From NCBI GenBank assembly GCA_023265495.1, contig JAHFTP010000124.1, positions 1-5,308 of the forward strand: 5,308 nt of DNA. The letters are read 5' to 3'. The notes below the pieces were generated by a model. That model ran no database searches. It was not told the origin of the DNA and saw only the letters and a list, made by a program, of their open reading frames with translations. Position numbers and translations under genes: made by a program. Positions 1 to 4,881 of this stretch are shown in pieces (within the stretch, counting starts at the first letter, position 1; each line of letters opens with the position of its first letter). Source of the stretch: Chlamydiota bacterium (GTDB lineage: Bacteria; Chlamydiota; Chlamydiia; Chlamydiales; Rhabdochlamydiaceae).

Positions 1-54
1 CCTTTTGGCATATGGGGTCTCCTCTTGTGTGTTTTTTGGTCAAAATCACAATAG
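1..54 (+). CDS. C-terminal end of a membrane protein, possibly apolipoprotein N-acyltransferase (partial)
   Basis: Frame 1 is open from the window edge to a TAG at 52-54 and encodes 17 residues, PFGIWGLLLCVFWSKSQ. This is a hydrophobic stretch of about 12 residues ending in a short polar, basic tail, as at the C-terminus of a polytopic membrane protein. Lnt ends with a transmembrane helix and a short cytoplasmic tail, and in Chlamydia lnt lies directly upstream of lpxC. That positional argument is the only reason to name it, because the piece is far too short for a family match. Lnt transfers the third acyl chain onto lipoproteins in the inner membrane. It could also be chance open frame. Confidence 0.4.
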   Translation, partial: PFGIWGLLLCVFWSKSQ

Positions 55-145
55 AGATTTCTTCATCACCTGCCTATTCTTTTTTTTAATTACTTGTGCA
101 CTTCAAACTTGAATCGGCGTTGACTGGCGTATGGGAGGTAAACTT

Positions 146-325
146 ATGCAAGTTCTTTGTAATGAGCGCATTGCGTTTAAAGTAAAAGAGGAGGAGTTGT
201 TACTTGCGCAGATCATTGGACATGTCACAGAAATTAAGTCGCACAACATTGTATTTACAAGGACTGACCGTGGCTGCTCAATGAAAAAACGATGGAAAAA
301 AACCTTGATCAAAATGGAAAAATGA
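146..325 (+). CDS. Small hypothetical protein, 59 aa, upstream of lpxC
   Basis: I do not recognise this protein. The start chosen is the ATG at 146, because GGGAGG at 133-138 lies seven bases ahead of it. The in-frame ATG at 131 overlaps that ribosome site and is unlikely to be used. The first two thirds read as an ordinary soluble protein, with an acidic patch (KVKEEELLLAQIIG) followed by beta-like residues. The last 15 residues are strongly basic (MKKRWKKTLIK). There is no signal peptide, membrane segment or cysteine motif. It ends 74 bases before the lpxC start, so it could be co-transcribed with lpxC. It is not part of the lnt-lpxC arrangement I remember from Chlamydia. It may be a lineage-specific small gene or non-coding leader. 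The good ribosome site is the main support. Confidence 0.4.
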   Translation: MQVLCNERIAFKVKEEELLLAQIIGHVTEIKSHNIVFTRTDRGCSMKKRWKKTLIKMEK

Positions 326-386
326 GATAAATTCACGTACTTCAATGGCGCTTGATTTTAAAAATTTAGGTGTGTCAATTTTATCT

Positions 387-395
387 AGAGGGGGG
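387..395 (+). promoter_or_regulatory. Ribosome binding site that sets the lpxC start
   Basis: AGAGGGGGG is a purine-rich Shine-Dalgarno tract. Counting AGAGGG (387-392) as the core, seven bases separate it from the TTG at 400. The GTG at 370 has no such site and lies upstream of this tract, so the tract favours TTG as the initiator. Confidence 0.7.
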
Positions 396-399
396 TCTT

Positions 400-1296
400 T
401 TGTCATTTCCGTGTGAAGTGTCTGCTGTGAAGCGATCTCTTGCTGGTGTTAAGCCTGTGTATACCATAGCTAAAGAGGTATATCGAGAAGGAAGTGGCCT
501 TTTTACTGGGCTTCCCGTTTCTATTAAATTCTCCCCCGCTGAGGAAGGACATGGTGTAGTCTTTCAAAGAGTAGATCTGCCGGGGAGGCCACTGCTGCCT
601 GCTTCTTTGCAATATGTACAAGGGACTCCCAGATGCACTATCTTGGGCAAGGAAGGCATCTCCATTCAAATGGTAGAGCATCTACTTGCCAGTCTTGCCG
701 CTTTCGGGATAGATAATCTCCTCATTGAAATATCCGGGCCGGAAGTGCCTGTGTTTGATGGAGGATCTAATGCGTTTGTCGAAATGCTTGAAGAGGCAGA
801 GCTCCGTCAGCAGGCCGGTGTAAGAAAGATCCATGAGATTACGGCTCCTGTTTACTGGTCTCAAGGCGATGTCCATATTGTAGCATTGCCATCCGATGAA
901 TATCGGATTAGTTATACGCTTCACTACCCTCAGTCAGATCTTCTTCATTCCCAATTCTACACGGAAGTGATTAACTCGGAAAATTTTAAAAAGAATATTG
1001 CTCCTTGTAGGACATTTTCCCTATACGAAGAAATTGCTCCTCTTATTGAAAAGGGGTTGTTTAAAGGCGGGAGTTTGAAGAATGCAGTTATTATAAAAGA
1101 GGATAAAGTTCTGAATCCGGAAGGATTGAGATTTCCGGATGAGATGGTAAGGCATAAGATATTAGATGTTGTTGGCGATTTGTTCCTTATCGGGGTCCCT
1201 TTTAAAGCTCATATTATCGCTATAAGGTCCGGGCATTTTTCTAACAATGCCTTCGGAGTAGAATTATTTAATCACATGCAGATGGAGAGTGTATAA
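400..1296 (+). CDS. lpxC: UDP-3-O-acyl-N-acetylglucosamine deacetylase
   Basis: LpxC is a cytoplasmic zinc amidase that removes the acetyl group from UDP-3-O-acyl-GlcNAc, the committed step of lipid A synthesis. From TTG 400 it is 298 residues, close to the family length. The motifs line up with E. coli LpxC. VEHL gives E93/H94 (E. coli E78/H79) and VRHKILD gives zinc ligands H252 and D256 with K253. RSGH gives the catalytic base H279 (E. coli H265), and RTF gives T205. One deviation stands out: the N-terminal motif is GSGLFTG, with F35 where E. coli has H19. The C-terminus lacks the Leu-Ala-rich degradation tail that makes E. coli LpxC an FtsH substrate. Homology begins near residue 18, so a start at GTG 418 or 427 is possible; the strong ribosome site supports 400. 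It overlaps fabZ by one base. Confidence 0.95.
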   Translation: MSFPCEVSAVKRSLAGVKPVYTIAKEVYREGSGLFTGLPVSIKFSPAEEGHGVVFQRVDLPGRPLLPASLQYVQGTPRCTILGKEGISIQMVEHLLASLAAFGIDNLLIEISGPEVPVFDGGSNAFVEMLEEAELRQQAGVRKIHEITAPVYWSQGDVHIVALPSDEYRISYTLHYPQSDLLHSQFYTEVINSENFKKNIAPCRTFSLYEEIAPLIEKGLFKGGSLKNAVIIKEDKVLNPEGLRFPDEMVRHKILDVVGDLFLIGVPFKAHIIAIRSGHFSNNAFGVELFNHMQMESV

Positions 1297-1763
1297 TGGC
1301 CTTACAAACATCAAGTCAACCGGTCATTTTAGATGTGAAGCAAATTTCAAAAATTCTTCCTCATCGCTATCCGTTTCTTTTAGTAGATAAAATTATTTAT
1401 CTCAATCTAGAGGAAAATGTCATCATTGGACAAAAAAATGTGACGATTAATGAACAGTTTTTCCAAGGCCATTTTCCTGGTGTGCCTATCATGCCAGGGG
1501 TTCTTGTTCTTGAGGCTCTAGCACAAACTGGAGGAATTCTTGTTCACCAAAAAGGACATAACCAGAAGATTGCGCTGCTGCTTTATGTAAATAATGCAAA
1601 GTTTAGAAAGCCTGTCGTTCCCGGAGATGTGTTAACATTACATGCGTGCGGCATGCATATCAGTCAGAAAGGTGGAAGGGTTTTAGTAAAAGCTATGGTA
1701 AATGAGCAGTTAGCTGTAGAAGCGGAAATTGGTTTTGCTTTGGTTGATAAAGAACAACTTTAA
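1296..1763 (+). CDS. fabZ: (3R)-hydroxyacyl-ACP dehydratase
   Basis: FabZ dehydrates (3R)-hydroxyacyl-ACP to trans-2-enoyl-ACP in type II fatty acid synthesis in the cytosol, as a hot-dog-fold oligomer. At 155 residues it has full family length. LPHRYPFLLVD (21-31) is the family N-terminal signature. QGHFPGVPIMPG (57-68) carries catalytic H59 and LEALAQ (72-77) carries catalytic E73, matching H54 and E68 of E. coli FabZ. The start ATG shares its A with the lpxC stop (TAATG), and GGAGAG at 1284-1289 inside lpxC serves as its ribosome site. The two genes are therefore probably translationally coupled. It consumes substrate that LpxA could use, so co-expression helps set the ratio of phospholipid to lipid A. 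Bacteroidetes fuse LpxC to FabZ; here they are separate proteins. Confidence 0.96.
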   Translation: MALQTSSQPVILDVKQISKILPHRYPFLLVDKIIYLNLEENVIIGQKNVTINEQFFQGHFPGVPIMPGVLVLEALAQTGGILVHQKGHNQKIALLLYVNNAKFRKPVVPGDVLTLHACGMHISQKGGRVLVKAMVNEQLAVEAEIGFALVDKEQL

Positions 1764-1799
1764 GGCTTAATTTTTAACATACATAGAATTTGGATACAC

Positions 1800-2648
1800 A
1801 TGTCAAATATTCATCCCAATGCAATCGTTGAGCCTGGAGCTAAAATTGGTAATAACGTCACCGTCGAGGCTTATGCTGTTATCAAAGGAACAGTTACCCT
1901 ATGTGATGATGTAGTAATCAAGTCTTTTGCTTATATTGATGGGAACACTACTATTGGAGAGGGCACTATTGTATGGCCTTCTGCTAGCATAGGCACTAAA
2001 ACACAAGATCTGAAGTTTCATGGTGAAAAGACGTATGTCATCATCGGAAAAAATTGTGAAATACGTGAGTTTGCGACGATTAATTCGTCCTGCCAAGAAA
2101 ACTCTGTTGTTCGTATAGGCGATAACTGTTTAATCATGGCTTATTGTCACGTAGCTCATAACTGTGAAATTGGTAATAGAGTGATTATGGCTAATAACGC
2201 CATGCTTGCAGGACATGTTGTTGTAGAAGATTATGCTATCATTGGGGGGATGACTCCCGTCCATCAATTTTCCCGTATTGGCAAATATGCTATGGTGGGT
2301 GGATTTAGCAGGATCACGCATGATATTCCTCCCTTTACCATTGGAGCAGGGTCTCCTTATAAGGTTGGGGGGCTTAACCTTATTGGATTAAAGAGAAATG
2401 GGTTTTCCTTAGAAGTGAGACGATCCCTTGCTAAGGCGTTTAAACTCACCTATCGCTCAGGAATGAGTCTTAGCAATGCATTAGAGACTATAGAGCAAGA
2501 GATAGAGCTCAATCCACATGTGCAACATTGGATTGAATTTTGCCGCTCATCAAAGCGCGGCCTTATAGGGTTTTATGGAGCAGCTCAAACAGTTGAAGAA
2601 GACGATGAGCTTTCAAATCTAGAAGAATTACTAGAAGAGAAAAATTAG
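1800..2648 (+). CDS. lpxA: Acyl-ACP:UDP-N-acetylglucosamine O-acyltransferase
   Basis: LpxA acylates the 3-OH of UDP-GlcNAc from acyl-ACP, the first step of lipid A synthesis, as a cytoplasmic trimer. Residues 1 to about 185 are hexapeptide repeats forming the left-handed beta helix. The remainder is the alpha-helical C-terminal domain, containing GLKRNGFS and RSSKRGLIGF. Conserved residues include D70 and K72 in QDLK, H117 and catalytic H120 in YCHVAHNC (E. coli H122/H125), and H139 in LAGH. G168 stands at the position of E. coli G173, the acyl ruler that selects about C14; Pseudomonas has Met there for C10. N95 replaces E. coli H99. At 282 residues it is longer than E. coli (262) and close to chlamydial LpxA. 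A weak GGA at 1792-1794 precedes the ATG. The 36-base gap after fabZ shows no terminator. Confidence 0.96.
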   Translation: MSNIHPNAIVEPGAKIGNNVTVEAYAVIKGTVTLCDDVVIKSFAYIDGNTTIGEGTIVWPSASIGTKTQDLKFHGEKTYVIIGKNCEIREFATINSSCQENSVVRIGDNCLIMAYCHVAHNCEIGNRVIMANNAMLAGHVVVEDYAIIGGMTPVHQFSRIGKYAMVGGFSRITHDIPPFTIGAGSPYKVGGLNLIGLKRNGFSLEVRRSLAKAFKLTYRSGMSLSNALETIEQEIELNPHVQHWIEFCRSSKRGLIGFYGAAQTVEEDDELSNLEELLEEKN

Positions 2649-2655
2649 ACGTCAA

Positions 2656-2661
2656 AGAAGG
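2656..2661 (+). promoter_or_regulatory. Ribosome binding site that sets the fmt start
   Basis: AGAAGG ends five bases before the GTG at 2667. The other in-frame GTG, at 2661, overlaps this site and would have only a short AAAG three bases upstream. The site therefore favours 2667, giving a protein that begins MNIIFFGT as is usual for this family. Confidence 0.6.
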
Positions 2662-2666
2662 TGCCT

Positions 2667-3605
2667 GTGAATATTATTTTCTTTGGCACTTCAGACTTTG
2701 CAGCAGGTGTCTTAGACAGCTTATTGCAGAAATCGTGCGATATACTTGCGATAGTCACAAGGCCTGACAGGCCTCAAGGACGGTCCCTGCAAATGCAACC
2801 GTCCCCTGTCAAGCAATTATACCTTCAGAAGCAATTATCTATTCCTCTCTATCAGCCCGAAAGGGCTTCAACTAGTGAATTTGCAGAAGTTTTAAGACGA
2901 TTCACTCCAGATCTATTTGTTGTAGTAGCTTATGGGGAAATTATGAAAACAAATCTCTTGGATATCCCCAAAAAAGGATGTATCAATATCCATCCCAGTT
3001 TACTTCCTAAATATCGAGGGGCGGCCCCCATTCCTCGCTCATTAATGGATGGGTGTCTAAAGACAGGTGTTAGCATCATTGAAATGGTCCTGCAAATGGA
3101 TGCAGGTGATCTATTAGCCCAAGAAGAGCTTGTCATTCCTTCCAATATGAACGGAGCTCAGCTACAACAGGCTCTATTACAAATGAGTTGTTCTTTGGTG
3201 TGGCATGTGATAGAAAATTTTGATTCATGCTATTTGGCAAAAAAACGGCAAGATCCTTCACAGGTTACCTTTGCAGCAAAAGTACATCCCGAGGATAGGC
3301 AAATTTTTTGGGTAAAGAAGGCAGAAGAGGTTCATAACCTTATCAGAGCACTTGCCCCATCTCCCGGTGCCTGGTGTAAAATAAAAATGGGAGATGAGGT
3401 GAAAAGGATGACAATTAAAAAATCTTCTGTAGTGGAAGGGGTTTCTCTGCCCCCCGGTACTATACTCTCTTTAAAACCTGAGTGGATTATCGCCTGCGGA
3501 AATAATGCGATTCGAATCGAAGAATTGCAGTTAGAGGGCAAGCAGTCGGTGCTAACAAAACAATTTATTAACGGTTTAAAATCAAATATAGAAATAGTTT
3601 ATTAA
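2667..3605 (+). CDS. fmt: Methionyl-tRNA(fMet) formyltransferase
   Basis: Fmt transfers a formyl group from 10-formyltetrahydrofolate to methionyl initiator tRNA in the cytosol. From GTG 2667 it has 312 residues, against 315 in E. coli. The N-terminal Rossmann-type formyltransferase domain (about 1-190) begins MNIIFFGTSDFAAG. It contains RPDRPQGR (32-39), the tRNA-contacting loop of the family. INIHPSLLPKYRGAAPI (106-122) holds N107 and H109, and MDAGD (144-148) holds D145; these form the Asn-His-Asp catalytic set shared with GAR transformylase. The C-terminal domain (about 200-312) contains the conserved IRALAPSPGAW segment. It starts 18 bases after lpxA with no terminator between, so it is likely the last gene of the lipid A operon. 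The lpxA-fmt adjacency is typical of Chlamydiae. Confidence 0.96.
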   Translation: MNIIFFGTSDFAAGVLDSLLQKSCDILAIVTRPDRPQGRSLQMQPSPVKQLYLQKQLSIPLYQPERASTSEFAEVLRRFTPDLFVVVAYGEIMKTNLLDIPKKGCINIHPSLLPKYRGAAPIPRSLMDGCLKTGVSIIEMVLQMDAGDLLAQEELVIPSNMNGAQLQQALLQMSCSLVWHVIENFDSCYLAKKRQDPSQVTFAAKVHPEDRQIFWVKKAEEVHNLIRALAPSPGAWCKIKMGDEVKRMTIKKSSVVEGVSLPPGTILSLKPEWIIACGNNAIRIEELQLEGKQSVLTKQFINGLKSNIEIVY

Positions 3606-3643
3606 TTAATAATAATTAATACGATTTTTACGCTTTTATTTCA

Positions 3644-3672
3644 TTTACATGCGCGAATTAATATAGTATGAT
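3644..3672 (+). promoter_or_regulatory. Sigma70-type promoter for the first Inc-like gene
   Basis: TTTACA (-35, 3644-3649) and TATGAT (-10, 3667-3672) are separated by exactly 17 bases in AT-rich DNA after fmt. The predicted transcript starts near 3679 and has a 5' leader of about 28 bases. The -10 box overlaps the upstream in-frame ATG at 3668, so that ATG would not be on this transcript. Confidence 0.65.
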
Positions 3673-3697
3673 TCAGCTTCATTTAGAAAATCTATAT

Positions 3698-3703
3698 GAG
3701 GTG
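3698..3703 (+). promoter_or_regulatory. Ribosome binding site that sets the start of the first Inc-like gene
   Basis: GAGGTG sits three bases ahead of ATG 3707 (five bases counting from GAGG). It rules in 3707 over the ATG at 3668. The paralogue begins the same way (MST against MSS) after its own AAGGA site. Confidence 0.75.
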
Positions 3704-3706
3704 ATT

Positions 3707-4525
3707 ATGTCTAGTATTACGGCTGAGAAACAAGCAGTATCCTCTAGAAGTGCTGGTTGTTTTGGGGCGCTCTGTAAAATAGCGCAAGGGGCGTCTGCTA
3801 CCTGTAATAGAGTCTATCTGTTATTTAATAGAGCAGTAAAAGAATCTTCCCTTACAAAAGAAGTGGGAAAAGCAATCGGTAGTGCCTCATTTTGGGTTAA
3901 ATATTTTTATCCTGCAGCTCCTGCGGGAGTAACGGCCATCGGAGCCGTGGGAAATGGCGCTAAGTGTGTCATCAGTGCTCTAGAAACGCCTAGTAAAGTA
4001 GAAGCTCTAGCCTCCAGTGGCAGAAGCTTTGTTGCCAAGCCATCGATAGAAGGCGCCGTCCAAGTTGTGTATGACACAAGCTCTGTTGTTACCAGAGTGG
4101 CAGATGGAATTACCCTAGTCAACCCGGCTGTAGGTCTGGCTCCTGATGCCATGAAAACGATAGGCTTTGTAAGCAGTGGAGCCTCTTTTGTAGTATCTGC
4201 AAAAGATGGTGTGGACGATGCAAGAAAGCTTGCTATGTCTATTCAGTGTATTCAGTGTGCAAATAAGCAAGATGTAGAACAAGTCAGAGAAGAAGAGATC
4301 CCTAAAATTTCCTTGCGCGTCATGACTTTGGCGAAAAACATAGCCTGCGTTGCTATAGCCATACTTGCTATTGCCGCAGTGGTGACTGGTTTTGTTGCTG
4401 CCCCATGGATTCCGGCTGCTTTAGCCTCTGCTGCTATCTTTTTGACCATCACGGCCTATTTCTACGAAAGAATCAGAAATCCAGAAAATAAACCTGAGTT
4501 CAAAGCGCTTTTTGCCAAAGCATAG
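3707..4525 (+). CDS. Inc-like bilobed membrane protein of unknown function, 272 aa (paralogue 1)
   Basis: I do not recognise this protein by sequence. Residues 1-33 are rich in Ser, Ala and Cys with no Sec signal peptide. Residues 37-151 form the part shared with the downstream paralogue, including AVKESSLTKEVGKA (43-56), ISALETPSK (89-97) and the run ending DAMKT (147-151). Residues 152-200 are helical and charged, with a CxxC at C181/C184. Two hydrophobic segments, about 211-231 and 236-253, are separated only by a short Pro-Trp turn and followed by a 19-residue charged tail. Such a bilobed hydrophobic domain is the hallmark of chlamydial Inc proteins, which are type III secreted into the inclusion membrane. 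The position after fmt is that of CT529 (Cap1) in C. trachomatis. Inc assignment is inference; it could be another lineage-specific membrane protein. Confidence 0.85.
   Translation: MSSITAEKQAVSSRSAGCFGALCKIAQGASATCNRVYLLFNRAVKESSLTKEVGKAIGSASFWVKYFYPAAPAGVTAIGAVGNGAKCVISALETPSKVEALASSGRSFVAKPSIEGAVQVVYDTSSVVTRVADGITLVNPAVGLAPDAMKTIGFVSSGASFVVSAKDGVDDARKLAMSIQCIQCANKQDVEQVREEEIPKISLRVMTLAKNIACVAIAILAIAAVVTGFVAAPWIPAALASAAIFLTITAYFYERIRNPENKPEFKALFAKA
4241..4258 (+). repeat. Perfect 9-base tandem repeat encoding IQC-IQC
   Basis: ATTCAGTGT occurs twice in direct succession, in frame, within the first Inc-like gene. It encodes residues 179-184 and creates a CxxC motif (C181, C184) between the shared domain and the hydrophobic segments. 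Confidence 0.9.
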
Positions 4526-4553
4526 GAACTCTGTTCCCTGATCAAAATAAAGT

Positions 4554-4622
4554 TATGATAGATTGTGAACATTACAATCTGTCATGTAATTGTTTTAAAT
4601 TATTTTTTTTGGTTTTTTTTCT
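4554..4622 (+). terminator. Probable intrinsic terminator after the first Inc-like gene
   Basis: Bases 4555-4566 pair with 4574-4585 in a 12-pair stem containing one G-U, with a 7-base loop (GAACATT). A further G-U extends it at 4554/4586. T-rich sequence follows, including eight T at 4603-4610 and eight at 4613-4620. The stem is AT-rich and the T runs begin some bases after it, so efficiency may be modest. A small 5-pair GGAAC/GTTCC hairpin lies right at the stop codon (4525-4537) without a T tract. Confidence 0.55.
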
Positions 4623-4643
4623 TCATTATTTTGCGAAATAGCA

Positions 4644-4672
4644 TTTACTAATAGTCTTATCTGATTTAGAAT
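4644..4672 (+). promoter_or_regulatory. Sigma70-type promoter for the second Inc-like gene
   Basis: TTTACT (-35, 4644-4649) and TAGAAT (-10, 4667-4672) are separated by exactly 17 bases, the same spacing and nearly the same boxes as the promoter of paralogue 1. Transcription would start near 4679, leaving an untranslated leader of about 200 bases. Confidence 0.6.
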
Positions 4673-4678
4673 TTTGTC

Positions 4679-4881
4679 TCCTTAAGTTGCCCTAGGTCAA
4701 GCATCTATCGCTTTTCATAGGGCGCGCTGATCGAAAGTTAGCTTAAGGTGTACAAAGAAGCTCGTGTGAGCTTTTGGGGAGGCAAAGCTCTCCCTTACAT
4801 GAACAATGTGCTACAGAGGCCAAGCTTGTTTTCGCCTTGCTTTAGACGAAGCACTCTGTGACAAAGAGAATAAGGATAATT
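4679..4881 (+). promoter_or_regulatory. Long structured 5' leader of the second Inc-like gene
   Basis: These bases hold no convincing gene but are dense in inverted repeats. CCTTAAG 4680-4686 pairs with CTTAAGG 4742-4748, enclosing GCCCTA 4689-4694 with TAGGGC 4718-4723, and a hairpin at 4726-4742. AAGCTC 4758-4763 pairs with GAGCTT 4768-4773 over a GTGT loop. GAGCTTT 4768-4774 can instead pair with AAAGCTC 4784-4790. GGGAG 4777-4781 pairs with CTCCC 4790-4794. ACAGAG 4813-4818 pairs with CTCTGT 4854-4859. It matches no riboswitch, 6S, tmRNA, SRP or RNase P signature that I know. It may be a regulatory leader, a small RNA reading into the gene, or structure without function. Confidence 0.45.
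4799..4861 (+). other. Possible 20-codon upstream ORF in the leader
   Basis: ATG 4799 opens a 20-codon frame ending at TGA 4859-4861, 20 bases before the next gene's ATG. It has a basic C-terminal half (FRRSTL). The nearest Shine-Dalgarno-like sequence, GGAGG 4778-4782, is 16 bases away, too far unless the intervening bases fold. It lies almost entirely inside the ACAGAG/CTCTGT stem. It could be a leader peptide, but a frame this short is easily chance. Confidence 0.15.

Noticed and set aside
80..87. Run of eight T as an intrinsic terminator of the upstream gene
   Set aside because: No stable hairpin precedes it in 55-79.
120..148. TTGACT at 120-125 as a -35 box for the small gene
   Set aside because: At 17 bases the -10 would be CTTATG, a poor match. 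No supported promoter pair was found in 55-145.
103..345. 80-codon minus-strand frame opposite the small gene
   Set aside because: It has no ribosome site, lies antisense to a better-supported frame, and shows no recognisable motif.
352..380. TTGATT with TCAATT as an lpxC promoter
   Set aside because: The -10 matches consensus at only three positions, no better than expected in AT-rich DNA.
370..399. GTG at 370 as the lpxC start, adding ten residues
   Set aside because: It has no ribosome site, and the strong AGAGGGGGG tract lies inside the extension, correctly spaced for the TTG at 400.
3601..3620. ATTAATT/AATTAAT inverted repeat over the fmt stop as a terminator
   Set aside because: The stem is entirely A-T with no directly following T run, so it is too weak to call.
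3907..4452. Minus-strand frames opposite the first Inc-like gene
   Set aside because: They are shadows of the Ala/Val-rich coding strand, with no ribosome sites or known motifs.
4526..4881. A known structured RNA (6S, tmRNA, SRP RNA, RNase P RNA) or tRNA between the two Inc-like genes
   Set aside because: None of the conserved core sequences or a tRNA cloverleaf could be found by eye.
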